Shown one piece after another: positions 1 through 13,193 of a stretch of 64,000 bases of DNA (its first letter is position 1; the number at the start of each line of letters is the position of its first letter). The stretch lies in the NCBI GenBank assembly GCA_963693085.1, contig OY856413.1:545321379-545385378 (forward strand), given 5' to 3'. The DNA comes from Alisma plantago-aquatica (Eukaryota > Streptophyta > Magnoliopsida > Alismatales > Alismataceae). Made by a program: the position numbers and the translations under genes. The notes beneath the pieces were generated by a model. That model ran no database searches and was not told the DNA's origin. It saw only the letters and a program-made list of their open reading frames with translations.

Positions 1-982
1 TTTGAGTCCAGTCAGTCAATTGTATGTTTAATTGAGTACCTACACACTTTTAGTCTCAATTTAAACATCATTCATTGACAATCTCCTCTTCTAGAGGTAT
101 CCTATGTGTGTGACCCTGCAGGTTCCAATTTGTGTTGGTAGTGAATGTTCATAACTAACTTATGACATCACAAGCAATGAGAAAAATCTAGTAACTCATC
201 ATTACTACCTAAGTAATTTAGAAAGTTGGAGAACAACTTCAACCTACAATATGTGATCAATGTTACAGTGATCGTATAGTTCATTTGTCCCTGACATCCA
301 GATTGAACTCGAGGCATGGAACGTCATCCTCTTCAACATTTAATCCATGTTGCTTGACCTAGAGAAGACTGTTTGAGATGCATGTGAGCTCACATATCAT
401 ATACTGAATCAAATGAGTATGGCCATACAATTCTTAGTTTTTCATATCAAGGGGACCTGGATATCATACTCCTTGTAGGAGGGACAAATCCCATATCTAT
501 CACTCACAGTCAATCCCCATGTGTCAAAGTCACCCAATCACCATCGTTATAACAATCCATGTTTCAATAATATCTTTGATGATGTCAAATTGTACCCAAT
601 GACATGTGACGAGTGTAGTGATTTCAGGTCTAAGAACTACAATCACCACCATCACTATGAGAGATGATTGTGACTACCATTCCATGGTATCCATGTATCA
701 CTCACACAGTGGGTCTGTCTGATATATTGTTCTCTAACATGTATATGAGTGCTTGACTTGATATCATATATCATGACTAATGAGACTCTATCATCAATCA
801 ACACACACTCTAGTCTTATTTATTATTGTTGTCTATTTTTCTTCCATAATAATATCTGACTACAGACATATCAAGAATGTATGTGCTCTTATCATACATA
901 TGGTCTCATTGTTCAGGTCCTCAACCTGAAGACATATGTCATTGATTCATATCATTCTTTAAACATTTATCATGCATGTGTT
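1..982. other. Unassigned AT-rich sequence, no gene seen
   Basis: No open frame of useful length and no recognisable protein motif on either strand. The stretch has the look of an old LTR or intergenic repeat. Five bases at its right edge (978-982, GTGTT) form the left target-site duplication of the element that starts at 983. I see nothing else here. Confidence 0.4.
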
Positions 983-1698
983 TGTGACAAAGTGGATTTT
1001 AGTATATTAATGAGATAATTACTTTGTTGACCTCATTATATTCTCTCATGGTCTCAAATAATTTTTTTTTGTCTTCATAATCAATGTTGAGGCTCAAATA
1101 CAAAATATGGTGATCAATGTAGTTTTATACACATTATCACAACTCAAATTAGTTTCAATCATCACTTTGTCCAAAGAAGAAAATTGATCCATCAAACCTC
1201 ATGTTTTTGTTCTCAAACTTTTTATAAAGGTTCTACACATTTTTTTGAAGTTGTGGTCCAAATTTGAGAACAATTAGACATTTATACAATTTACTATGAT
1301 TACTTGAAGATAATGTGTGGAAAACCATTATTTCTTCTTTTTCTAACATTTTTCCATGTCAGCGATCCAAGAAAGGATTCGGGGGCAATCCCAGCTCTTG
1401 GATCTATCCCTAGTGGATTCTGGCATGATCCACTGGCCATGGACCCCTCTTCTACCTCCCACAATTAGTGGGGAGGATTAAATGAAGTCCAAGAGAAAGA
1501 TCTCCCGCCCATGACCTCCATTCAAGTTTCAAAGTGAGCCAAATTGCTACTCTCGTGAATTCAAATTGATCTAGACCTATTTTGACCCACACACGTGCTC
1601 TATCCAGCTGCCAAAACACATTCCTCACCTCCCTTTCTCACACCAGAAGCCATGGCTTCCACCAAAGATGGATCAAGCCCTAAACCTAATCCTAGTGC

Positions 1699-1705
1699 TA
1701 TAAAA
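1699..1705 (+). promoter_or_regulatory. TATA box of the T1 5' LTR
   Basis: TATAAAA followed by GGACCC. The same motif is at 15320-15326 in the 3' LTR. G1 lies a few bases downstream, which would have separated the TATA box from its transcribed region. Confidence 0.6.
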
Positions 1706-1706
1706 G

Positions 1707-1711
1707 GACCC
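1707..1711. repeat. Left target-site duplication of G1
   Basis: GACCC, repeated exactly at 13189-13193 on the other side of G1. The uninterrupted paralogue at 15328-15332 has a single GACCC. Confidence 0.9.
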
Positions 1712-2699
1712 TGTAACGACCCCGCCTCCTGGTAACCCCCACTTAAGGGAGACCAAGAGGTCAAAACCATTATCCCAATTTTTTCAGATCAAAGGTTCGA
1801 CAATTAATCAATAATAATTATGAAATTCTACCAGACTAAACTAGAAATTGTTATAAAAATAAAACTATGCATACCTTTTTCAGAAACATGGATATCTACT
1901 TCTATCCACATCTACAATCTATTCTAACTAATCCTCCTTTGTACTTTAATTCATATTTAATTCCACATATGCCACTTTACTATTTGTCCTTTTCAATCTG
2001 GCACCTAAAACACCGACAAACAAAATGCCAGTCAGCATATCAAAATATATCGGTATGTGGGGACAATCAAAATTTCACAAATATGGATAACAATCTAAAT
2101 ATCACAATCAAGTTAATTAACAAACCAATTTATGCTTTCAATGTGACATTCTCCACCGCCTTTTCCCTAACCCTGGCATATCCTCCTTAGGGCTTCTCTT
2201 TTGCCAATGACTTAAGGCCACCTTCTCATTCCCAAGCTTGGTGTCTGGGGTCACCTCTCATGGTGCCCATTAGTCATTCAATAAAGACCACCTTCTCAAT
2301 CTCGAGCTTGGTGTCTGGGGTCACCACTCATGGTACCCGTGGTTCTTCCCTCCTGAGCTTGACCTTTTGGCATCATCCATCAGGGTGGCATGTAGGTGCG
2401 AAAATACACACTTCTATTATAATTGGGATAATCATAGTCACACTATAGTTGCATGAAATTAAAGTCATCCAAGCAATTATTTTTAGGCAACCCATGAAAC
2501 ATCTGGGAATCACTGTGAAACTAAAGAGATTAACCATAAGCGTAACCACATACCTATCAGGCTGACTTTAGTGTAGAAATAATCCAACTAAGCAAGTAAT
2601 CCAGTAAACAAGCAAGCACACAACATGATCCTAAAATATACATCCAATTTCCTATCATTGATCATGCCATCAAGATCTATTAAACCTAGCTCGCTTCCT

Positions 2700-3410
2700 A
2701 GTGTTTCTAGTCCACTTTTAGGGTTTCTATTGCAATTGGGGTTTCTCTTCATTTTTACTCTTTTAAACCCTAATTTTATGCAATTACTCACAAACCCTAA
2801 TTATCTCATCTATTCTTCACGAAAGATATTAAGGTTACCTTTTAACAACATATAACCTTAATTTCAGATTAAAGGCATACTTAACCATCAATTAAGCCCA
2901 TTATGATATTTTACATTAAAACTACCATTTTTATCCTTTTAATTCATGACAATATCATTAGGCCTAAGTATCATCTTTGGTTCCTTCTATATTAACAACT
3001 CATAGTTCATTATGATCTAATTCACATATGAACTCTATTTATCATTAATTCCACCTTTATCCATTAGAAAACCCTAATTACCATGTTAAATGTATTTATC
3101 CACAATTAGAAACTCTTATACTCGACATAGCATAGAACCATCATATTTTAGCTTATTCATGAATTTGAACAATTAAAGCCATTAAGAGTCACTGTGACAA
3201 ACATTAGGGTTTCAAGGTCCGTTAAAGCTCATTTATATACATGGAACCTTAAATTAATCAACTTTAAATGTAAAATAGATTGAAGTTCGACTTTAATATT
3301 CAACAAGTTATTACTTCACAAATTAACCTATTAAGCCTTAAAGATTCATCATTTATACTCAAATAGGGTTTCTAAGTGCTTTATCATTCTTATTTGAGGT
3401 AAAAACCCTA
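2700..3410. repeat. Telo-box-like AAACCCTA / TAGGGTTT cluster in the LTR
   Basis: Repeated AAACCCTA-type words occur on both strands (about 2718, 2763, 2793, 3067, 3204, 3365 and 3403). The other G1 LTR has the matching cluster (about 10670, 10688, 10707, 10764 and beyond). Telo-boxes are known plant regulatory words, but function here is inference only. Confidence 0.5.
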
Positions 3411-4210
3411 AATCATGCAAGAAACATCTAGATCAGGTTCAAGTTCGTCATTAATTATTAAATAGGTGGCAATTACTCAATTTCATCAACTAAGAAACAT
3501 GAACTTAACCAATATGCGCAATTACAGTTTCTTAAACTAATACATAAGCAATTTTCATTAGATTAACACACTTTTTCAAATAGGAACAAATTTAGGTTCT
3601 CAAACAATTTTATTGTGTTCCTCATATTTTTCTAAGCAACTTTCATGTATAACTTTTTCTAATCAGAGCTTCCTAGCAAAAGTTATGATTTTTGTAAGGA
3701 AAATCAATTTTCTGAATTATCTATTATTTTTTAGAAAATTGTAGGCCGCTTGATCCGCGGTCCACTGGACCAAAAAGATCCAATGACCTAGGATCCATGC
3801 CCTTAAGCTTAGATCTAAAGTATGTGAAGGACCAAAATGTCCTTACCTCTTTCACATACGCTCGAGGACAGGGATGAATTTTCCTCACAAGTCATCTTCA
3901 ACCTCTCACTTCTCTTCTCACGCGAACTGGTGGTCAACTAGGATGTTGACTTCGAGCTCTAGAGCGTCTGTGTGTGAACCCAGGCCACCGAATGCTCTGT
4001 CTTGTCACCATGAACTCGAAGGACCCCTTTAATTTCTCGTTTATTGTCTCCTATCATCGGCACGTCTCTGGCCATCTCTGAAGTTATCTGCTTCTTGACA
4101 GGGCCTTAGGTCAAGTCAATTCCTTAAATTGGCAACATCATGACAACCGTCTCCACACCACAGTTATGGGAGGGTAAACTATAGGTTTTCTCACATTGTT
4201 GTGCACACTA

Positions 4211-4224
4211 CCCTATATATAGGG
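4211..4224 (-). promoter_or_regulatory. TATA-box core promoter of the G1 3' LTR
   Basis: CCCTATATATAGGG, itself palindromic. The matching position in the other LTR is TATATATA at 12178-12185, and a related G-family LTR has TATATATAA at 50005-50013. Conservation in three LTRs supports a core promoter read on the minus strand. Confidence 0.6.
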
Positions 4225-5225
4225 TGGTCATCGAGTCCTCGGTGAATTGGAGACTCCCTTGTTTCATGATGAAACCCCACCAACCTTAGGGTGGTTGGGT
4301 TCAGAACAAGCTCCTGAAGGAGATGGACTCCTTCACATCTTCACAGATGGCTTCCAACCCACGAAAAATTTGATCGAAAAATCATAGTCTGGTCTCTGTT
4401 ATTCCAGATCCTGGTATGATCGGGATTTGTCCCAGGCCATGGATCATGGATCCAACAATCGCATATGAGCGACAAAGATAAAAAATTAGGATATAATCCT
4501 AGATAAATCATGACACATGATCATTATTCCATTAATGTCCACACTTTAAATTATTTTGTAAATTGCATAACTTGGAATCAGTGCATTTTTTTTCAAACAA
4601 ATTTTAGGGAAATCTTTAGATTTGCATTATCTTCCTTTATTCCAATTTTAAGCCTTAAACTCACAAGGAAAGATATGGTTTCTTCACATGCAAGTTAATG
4701 TTTAATACAAGTCATTTAAGCACAATTTCTTTCTCATAATACTTCATTTTCTTAATTGTGATTCCTTTTTCTATTAGAAACCATGTGAACATGAAATCTT
4801 TTCCAATATGGATCCATTATCCACATTTTCACATATTTCTTGTAATATGATCATTATCTCACATTTCCTCTAAATAAAGCAATATTTAATCAATCCTTTC
4901 TCTTTCTTGTTGCATTATCTTTGAAATTTGGACTCATTGGAACCCAAGGAACACAAGAGGGATGAAATCCCCCTTTGGGAATATTCGTTTACCTTCTAGA
5001 GGCTTCTACCTCTTTCTTTTCTCCATTTCTTATTAATAAAATAGTTTCTTTTGTCTTATCCTTGTTATTGGGTCCAATAGCCAATAAAGCCCACAAAACA
5101 ACCAACAAGGCTATTGTAAATGAATCTTTTATTCAAAACAAATTATATCATTATTTGCTCAATTATCCTTACTAGGAGAAATTACATTTCTCACCAAAAG
5201 AACCCAAAAAATTGGGGTTGTAACA

Positions 5226-5239
5226 TCCTTCCCCTCTTA
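5226..5239 (-). other. G1 polypurine tract
   Basis: On minus the sequence is TAAGAGGGGAAGGA directly before the LTR start TGTTACAACC. This is the second-strand primer site and fixes the element's orientation. Confidence 0.85.
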
Positions 5240-5760
5240 TAGGAATTTTGCCCTTAAAATTCCACCAAGCACACAAACAAATAGGATAAGTCTTTCCTTT
5301 GTCCATCATGGCTCCCATGTGGCCTCACCCATTTCCATGGTGCTTCCCAAGAACATTGATCATATCATATTCTTCCATTTGAGTTCTCTCTCACCTTGGC
5401 ATATTGTACCCTCATAGGTGACTCAGGACATCTTAGCCTCTCATAAAGTTTAATAGTTTTAGGGCACAATACATGGCTTGGGTACCTCACATAGTTCTTT
5501 AGATCAGACTCATGGAACACATTATACATCATGTTATCCTGAGGGGTAGACTAAACATGACCATCTCCACTAATCCTTCTCAAATGGACTCATATATCGG
5601 GGACTCAGCTTTCTCAGTTGTACCGTAGAAGGGTTGGATTTTCACATCACATACTCTCCCACAATGAACTGCATGTCAGTCTACTTTGCATCAGCTCATG
5701 ACTCATGTCGCCCCTGGGCTCTCTTTCATCCATTACATGATCAAAGGGACTTCATCTACA
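5238..5760 (-). pseudogene. G1 integrase C-terminal region (chromovirus), decayed
   Basis: Reading leftward on minus, a frame crossed by many stops keeps the typical order of a chromovirus integrase C-terminus. A stretch ending DVKIQPFYGTTEKA is followed by a one-base frame change into KLSPRYMSPFE (from 5611). Then come HDV.CVP and, near the end, GEATWEP. In intact relatives this part binds DNA and leads to the C-terminal or chromodomain tail just before the PPT, as here. No catalytic residues lie in this part. The same segment is present in G2 at 50973-51510. Many stops could derive from C-to-T changes. Assignment to integrase is fairly secure; exact limits are not. Confidence 0.7.
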
Positions 5761-8700
5761 CATACTGTGGTCCTTTTTTGACTTTCATGAGGTCCCTCTA
5801 CCAACATCATCTCAATGAAGTGGTGACCGACAAAACCTCCCTTATAGAGCTTCTTTACATCCGAACACTGGCTATGGTGGTCATCATCACATCTTACAAA
5901 AGGACAAGATCTGTCTCTATGTATCACCCTAAATGAGCCCACAAGCTCTCATCAGACCCTCTAGTATGGATCATACTAACCATTAGTTAGGGGTGATAAA
6001 CTGTACTAACATCGAGTTCTTCATGTACCTACTTCCACCGCATGGAAGTGAATCTTTAGGTTATACTCAAGAACTTTTGAACTCACATCATGGTGTAGTT
6101 GAATCATCTTTCTCATATGTAGTTCAACTAGATCTGTCCCTTGATAGTATTCTTTCTTTCTCATGTCATCTAGGTAAGGCGATCTACCATAACCCATATT
6201 ACATCTTGACCTTCCTTGGTCTAGGGGAGACTTATCACAACATCGATAAATATGAACTCCCATTCCCTCTCAGGGACTCTTCGTCTTCTATACCAATACA
6301 TTGGGTTACAGGTGTTCGTCCTTCACCTTCTGGCTTGCATGGCAACAAGCCACATGCAACTTCATCATGAGCATCCGAAGTACTACTGTCACTTACTGTC
6401 TTTGTAGTACCACGGTGTATGATGAACTTAAAATCATGATCTCATGTATGTAATTATTCCTCAGGATCGATTCCTTGGAAACCCTAAACCACTCTAGTTA
6501 GGGTATCATCACCTTCCTTTCTAGAGAAGTGAATCTGAGGTTCTACCACCATCCTTTCATTGAATTAAGGCCTAGGTTGGCTAACCAAACATCTACTAAC
6601 TTGATCAACAGATATCATTACATCTAAGTGTTAGCCAAACTTATCTCCTTTTTCAAACTTAGGGCTAACCTAATAACCTCTTCTAGCCTCTAGCTAAACT
6701 AGGCAGATGCATATCAACTAGAGCATCCATTAGCACTTCACATCCTTAAGTGTTAGGTAATGTTGAAGACATACACCTCCATGTATTTTACTTATCATCG
6801 CATCTCAGACTCTAAGTCTATCTTCATTAAGAAAACTCTGAGCTCATCCCCTTGGCTATCAAACTCAACCTTGTATAACTTGAAAATTCCACATAGCTCA
6901 TGATGAAACATCCTCACAAGATGACTACCTTATGTCTTTTAGTGTTTGTAAACCATCCATGTATCGTTCACTCCACAAGGGTATGTTATCATCTTTGTCC
7001 TCATACCTCATAGCAACGTTCTAACTCACATCATCTTTACTCCTTGGTGTATGGCATGTGTATTGTCCTATCTCTCACTCCTAGAGCAAGAAGAAATAAG
7101 CATTTGGCTACAGTCCAAATACAAAGTTCTTCCCATTCCAAGAGTAGAGATGGTACATCCCACCTTGCTAGTACACCTTCAACTCTAAGTTGAAATGTGC
7201 TACATATGTCTCTACATCATGATCATCTCGATATCAAAGTTACTTCCATGGAAAACTGGTCTCAAACCTACTTGGGTTACCACACAATCCTTGGTCATCT
7301 CCTCTAGGTCTGTAGGGTGCCAGCACTTTTGGGGTCATCCCTCTTCCCTTATGCATCCAGAGAGTGCCCTACTCATCTGCCCTTTGAGTCCCATGAGTTC
7401 ATGAAGGTGATCAATCTCCTAACCCATGACCCTCATACAGTGATAGTTGTTACCTCCTGACCCTATGGTCATGTGCAACTTGGGAATTAGGAAACTCCTA
7501 CTTCCATAGGTCTTATCCCTACAGGACCCTCATATAGACTTATGATTCTAATATAGTACATATCCAACTTAGAACCTTACCCACGTCTCCATCATCTCTC
7601 TTTGCATTCATGTGCTGACTTTCCTCCTTTCATAGGGGTCATGGTGACCTGCTTACCTTGGTCAGGCCCCATACTAGTTACCTCCATGGTAACACCCCCA
7701 CATGCACATAGAGATGGTTATATATGGGTCTATAAGTTCATTCTATTACTATGTAATTTTCACTTAGCTTCCCAAGATCCTATGAGGCCTCCTTAGGTTA
7801 CTTCAAAACCAACAGAAACTGGTATACACCCTACAAAAGGGTCCATCTCCTAGGATGGGAGGAAACTATCCCTTGATAGCAACCAAGGTCATAAACGTCC
7901 TTATGTCTAGGGTTTACATCATGCATAACCCTAGAAAGATACTAAGGCACAAGCAGACCACCTACTAAATAGTACTAGGTCATACTTGTTCTCATTCCTC
8001 AATATTAGACCCAGAACACACCTTCCCATGTCACCAACTTAGCTGTGAGGGGTTCATCAAACATACCTTCTACTTAATGGGGTTTCCCTTTCCTCTAAAC
8101 ATGAGGAGTACCATGCTCGAATCTATAGAAACTCAAATCTCATCATGAGCATCATGTACACTACTTCCCTTCTTAGGCCTAGGAGCCCTAGGTTCACTTT
8201 TTGGGTGTCAAACTAAATGTTCAACCTCTTAACCATGAACCAAAGATGTACAAGGTATTACATGCACTTCCTATCATCCTTATACCCGAGCAACACTTTA
8301 GAGTGTAGTCCTTCTAAAGGATAACCAACTAGGTATAAGGCCTCACAACCTGCTACTAAACCTCTTCAGATCTAAGGAAGTCTTCTTCCTATCTCATAAG
8401 TTAAGCACCTATTTGCATACAGGTACTAGCAACCTCATCCTCATTCTATGGTTTGGTTCCTCTAAAGGCAACCAAGATATCATCAGCCTCCAGGGATCAT
8501 GCATGAGGCAACCACAACCATCCACTTAGGTAGCATCATATTCAACTCCCCACTGTTCCTCATATCTCTGAGTCTAAGCTTCCAACCTTCTTGATTGGGT
8601 CTTGTTCTCTCTCTCTCTCTAGAGCTAACCCTACAAACAACCTTACTACTATAGGTCCTCTCCCTATGAAGGATCAAACTCACAGCATACCCCTACATGG

Positions 8701-9660
8701 GTGAAGCCTATGTTCAAACTTACATTTACTCAAGATTATCCAATGCTCCTCATGCTTATCTCATAATCCATCCAACATACTCTCCTGGCTAGAGGTTCAA
8801 CCTACTGCCTGCACTACTGACGTACTCTGGGTGCATATTATGCCCTACTCGCATATGCCCATAGGGTTTCTATAAGTTCTTCACTAACCTCATCATCAAA
8901 GGAGCTATCCTTCACTCTAACATGCACGATTTTTTCCAGGGTTGGGTTGCCAAAGGTACTAGGTCATCTAACCTCACATGGCTCATATTGTCATGGGTAT
9001 CCAAAAGCATGTCCACACCCCTGGTCTATCATGACATATAACTCAACATGCCATCTCTCTCTCTAACCACCACTTAAGGTTAGGGTTAGGATCATCCTAA
9101 AAGGATGTGCTAGGTCTCTATTTATAATGGAAGTCTCTATCTCCATGACTAACTCTCTCTACCCATCCTCCTAACAAGAAGGTCTAGCCTCAAGTCTCTC
9201 CTGAGGGCATGACAACTCAAGTTATATGACCTAAACATGCTGCTATTCTTTAGTTTACACTTAAGCTATTAAGCTTATGTCCATGACATCCTATTTACAT
9301 GCTTTTCATTAATTTGGTGGAGGATTCCTTAAACCTTATCAACTTTACCCATACCTCAGAAGGGTGAGGAAAAGACAGAAAACCCTAATCCTTATAACTT
9401 AACAACATTTGAGTTGAGAAGGGATAAACAAGATGAGAGAGTCCTAAAGATATCTTATTTTGAGTAAAATCCTAAGACATTGGCCAGGCAATCACACGGA
9501 TTCGGGAGTCCTCGTATTCTGACTAGTGGTGTGGAGGAAAATCTTGCCATCCCCCGGACGTGATGCTTTTCTAAACACCTCTATCTTTCAGAAAATCCTC
9601 TAATAACTCCCTTAGTTCTATGGAATTTGTAAATTTAATAATTATTAAAGATTAAATGAG
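5761..9660 (-). pseudogene. G1 decayed gag-pol interior
   Basis: By position this should hold gag, protease, RT, RNase H and the integrase core on the minus strand. No frame stays open for more than about 80 codons. Weak resemblance to the RT/RNase H part is seen around 6900-7260 on minus (a PLWSERYMDGLQTL stretch, and an upstream stretch like the region after the YxDD box). I could not find an intact YxDD, HHCC or DDE motif. The call rests mainly on position between PBS and integrase tail. Confidence 0.45.
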
Positions 9661-9668
9661 GAACCTAT

Positions 9669-9680
9669 GCTCTGATACCA
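9669..9680 (-). other. G1 primer binding site (tRNA-iMet)
   Basis: The plus strand reads GCTCTGATACCA, so minus is TGGTATCAGAGC. This is the classic plant initiator tRNA-Met PBS, and it sits two bases inside the LTR at 9683. Confidence 0.9.
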
Positions 9681-9682
9681 AA

Positions 9683-12600
9683 TATAACGACACCGCCTCT
9701 TGGTAACTCCCACTTAAGGGAGACCAAGAGGTTAGAGCCATTATCCCAATTTTTACGGATCAAAGGTTCGACAATTAATCAATAATAATTATCAAATTCT
9801 ACCAGACTAAACTAACAACTCGTCTAAAAATAAAACTTTGCATACCTTTTTCAAAAACTCGGATATTTACTTCTATTGACATCTGGATACTATTCTAACT
9901 AATCCTCCTTTGTACTTTAATTCTTATTTAATTCCACATATGTCACTTTACTATTTGTCCTTTTCAATCTTGCACCTAAAATGCCGACAAACAAAACATC
10001 GGTCAGCATATCGAAATATGCCAGTATGTGGGGACAACCAAAATTTCACAAATATGGCTAACAATCTAAATATCACAATCAAGTTAATTAACAAACCAAT
10101 TTATGCTTTGAATGTGACATTCTCCACCACTTTTTCTCCTAACCCTGGCATACCCTCGTTAGGGTTTCTCTTTTGCCAATGACTTAAGGCCTCCTTCTCA
10201 TTCCTGAGCTTGGTGTCTGGGGTCACATCTCATGGTGCCCATTAGTCATTCAATAAAGACCACCTTCTCAATCATGAGCTTGGTGTCTGGGGTCACCACT
10301 AATGGTTCCCATGGTTCTTCCCTCCTGGGCTTGACCTTTTGGCATCATCCATTAGGGTGGCATGTAGGTGAGAGAATACAAACTTCTATTATAATTGTGA
10401 TAATCATAGTCACTCTATAGTTGCATGAAATAGAAGTCATCCAAGCAGTTATTTTCAAGAAAATGATGAAACATCCGGGAATCGCCGTGAAACTAAAGCA
10501 ATTAACCATAAGCGTAACCACATACCTGTCAGGCCGACTTGAGTGCAGAAATAATCCAACTAAGCAAGTAATCCATTAAACAAGCAAGCACACAAGATGA
10601 TCCTTAAATATACATCCAATTTCCTATCATTGATCATTCCATCAAGATCTATTAAACCTAGCTCGCTTCCTAGGGTTTCTAGTCCACTTTTAGGGTTTCT
10701 ATTGCAATTAGGGTTTCTCTTCATTTTAACTCTTTTAAACCTTAATTTTATGAAATTACTCACAAACCCTAATTATCTCATCTATTCTTCACAAAAGATA
10801 TTAATGTTACCTTTTAACAACATATAACCTTAATATCAGATTAAAGGCATACTTAACCATCAATTAAGTCCATTATGCTCTTTTACATTAAAACTACCAT
10901 TTTTATCCTTTTAATTTATGACAAGATCATTAGGCCTAAGTATCATGTTTGGTTCCTTCCAGATTAACAATTCATTATGATCTAATTGACATATGAAATC
11001 TATTTATCATTAATTTCACCTTTATCCATTAGAAAACCCTAATTACCATGTTAAGGGTATTTATCCAAAATTAGGAAGTCGTATACTCAAAATAGCTTAG
11101 AACCATCATATTTCAGCTTATTCATGAATTTGAATAATTAAAAGCCATTAAGAGTCACTACGACTAACATTAGGGTTTCAAGGCCCATTAAAGCTCATTT
11201 ATATACATGGAACCCTAAATTAATCAACTTTACATGTAAAATAGATTGAAGTTTGACTTTAATATTCAACATGTTATTATTTCACAAATTAACCTATTAA
11301 ACCTTAGAGATTCATCCTTTATACTCAAATAGGGTTTCTAAGTGCGTAATCATTCTTATTTGAGGTAAAAACCCTAAATCATGCAAGAAACATCTAGATC
11401 ATGTTCAAGTTTTTCATTAATTATTCAATAGGTTGCAATTACTCAATTTCATCAACTAAGCAACATGAACTTAACGAATATGCTCAATTAGGGTTTCTTA
11501 ATCTAATACATAAGCACTTTTCATTATATTAACACACTTTTGCAAATAGGCATAGATTCAAGTTCTCAAAAAATTTTATTGTGTTCCTCGTATTTTTCTA
11601 AGCAACTTTCATGTATAACGTTTTCTAATCAGAGCTTCCTAGCAAAAGTTATGATTTTTGTAAGGAAAATCACTTTTCTAAATTATCAATTATTTTTTAG
11701 AAAACCGTAAGCTGCTTGATCCACGGTCCACTGGACCACGCGGATCCAACGCCTAGGATCCATGCGCCTAAACTTAGATCTGAAGTATGTGAAGGACCAA
11801 AATGTCCTTACCTCTTTCAAACATGCTCAAGGGCAGGGATGACTTTTCCTCACTAGTCATCTTCAACCTCTCACTTCTCTTCTCACGTGAACTGACGGTC
11901 AACTGGGATGTTGACTTTGAGTTCCAGAGCATCTGCACACAAACCCAAGCCACCAAATGCTCCGTCTTGTCACCACGAACTTGAAGGACCCTTTTAATTG
12001 CTTGTTTGTTGTCTCATGTCATCAGAACGTCTCCGGCCATCTCCGACGTTATCTGCTTCTTGACAAGGCTCTAGGTCAAGTCAATTCCTTGATTGGCACC
12101 ATCATGATGACCGTCTCTGCACTGCGGTTATGGGAGGGTAAACTGTAGGTTTACTCACATTGTTGTGCGCACTACCCTATATATACGGTGGGCATCGAGT
12201 CCTCAGTGAATTGGGGACTCCCCCGTTTCACGACAAAACCCCACCAACCTTAGGGTGGTTGGGTTCAGAACAAGCTCTTGAAGGAGATGGACTCCTTAAC
12301 ATCTTCGTAGATGGCTTCCAACCTGTGGAAAATCCGATCGAAAAATCATAGCCTGGTCTCTAATATTCCAGATCCTTGTATGATCGGGATTTGTCCCAAG
12401 CCATGGATCATGGATCCAACGATCATAAATGAGTGCCCAAAATTGAAAATTAGGATTTAATCCCAGATAAATCATGACACATGATCATTATGCCATTAAT
12501 GTCCACACTTTAGGATATTTTGTCAATTGCATATCTTGGAATCCGTGCATTGTTTTTCAACCAAAAATTAAGGAAATTTTTAGATTTGCATTACCTTCCT

Positions 12601-13188
12601 CTATTCCAATTTGAGCCTTCAAATCACAAGGAAAGATATGATTTCTTCACATGCAAGTAAATGTTTAATACAAGTCATTTAAGCACAATTTCTTTCTCAT
12701 AATACTTCATTTTCTTAATTGTGATTCCTTTTTCTATTAGAAACCATGTGAACATGAAATCTTTTCCAAGATGGATCCATTATCCATATTTTCACATATT
12801 TCTTGTAATATTATCATTATCTCACATTTCCTCTAAATAAAGCAATATTTAATCAATCCTTTCTCTTTCTTGTTGCATTATCTTTGCAATTTGGACTCCT
12901 TGGAACCCAAGGAACCCAAGAGGCACGAAATCCCCCTTTGGGAATATTACTTTGCCTTCTAGAGGTTTCTACCTCTTTTTTTATCCAGTTCTTATTTATA
13001 ATGGACTTTCTTTTGTCTTATCCTTGTTATTGGGCCCAATACCTAATAAAGCCCACAAAACAACCAACAACGCTATTGTAAATGAATCTTTTATTCAAAA
13101 AAAATTATATCATTATTTGCTCAAATATTTTTAATAGGAGAAATTACATTTCTCACCAAAAGAACCGAAAAAAATTGGGGTTGTAACA
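9683..13188 (-). repeat. G1 5' LTR (3506 bp)
   Basis: It matches 1712-5225 throughout. The inner end on plus is TATAACGACACC where the other copy has TGTAACGACCCC, so the terminal CA has mutated on this side. The outer end is TTGTAACA at 13181-13188. Promoter TATATATA is at 12178-12185, and telo-box-like words lie at 10660-11380, downstream of the TATA box in the sense of transcription. Confidence 0.88.
12178..12185 (-). promoter_or_regulatory. TATA box of the G1 5' LTR
   Basis: TATATATA at the position matching 4214-4221. Transcription would run toward lower coordinates, through the PBS at 9669. Confidence 0.55.
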
Positions 13189-13193
13189 GACCC
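13189..13193. repeat. Right target-site duplication of G1
   Basis: GACCC, an exact match to 1707-1711. Confidence 0.9.

Larger units (their letters stand above)
983..1711 (+). repeat. T1 5' LTR, first part (interrupted by G1)
   Basis: Closely similar to 14628-15329 from TGTGACAAAG up to the TATA box region. G1 then interrupts it, and it resumes at 13194. The copy at 15327-15340 reads straight through (GGACCCCCAATGG) and acts as an empty-site control for the G1 insertion. Confidence 0.8.
1712..5225 (-). repeat. G1 3' LTR (3514 bp)
   Basis: On plus it begins TGTAACGACCCC and ends GGGGTTGTAACA. On the element's own strand it therefore runs TGTTACAACC to CGTTACA. It aligns along its length with 9683-13188. 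The copies differ by scattered substitutions and small indels, so the insertion is not recent. Confidence 0.88.
1712..13188 (-). mobile_element. G1: complete, decayed chromovirus with about 3.5 kb LTRs
   Basis: The element is 11,477 bp with two LTRs (1712-5225 and 9683-13188) and a perfect 5-bp TSD. It lies on the minus strand. A tRNA-Met PBS (TGGTATCAGAGC, read on minus) sits two bases inside the right LTR, and a purine tract (minus TAAGAGGGGAAGGA) abuts the left LTR. Its 4.46-kb interior fits a gag-pol length, and an integrase C-terminal region is still readable next to the PPT. LTRs this long plus a tRNA-iMet PBS fit the Tekay/Del group of chromoviruses. The lineage within chromoviruses is inferred, not proven. 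No intact ORF remains, so it is not autonomous. Confidence 0.88.

Noticed and set aside
2260..2855. Short frames in the G1 LTRs (also at 10232-10827)
   Set aside because: They recur at the same place in both LTRs but shift in length and have no known motif; LTR sequence is not expected to code here.
1712..13188. G1 as a LARD (large retrotransposon derivative with a non-coding interior)
   Set aside because: A decayed integrase C-terminus can be read on minus next to the PPT and the interior has gag-pol length, so it is better called a decayed chromovirus.
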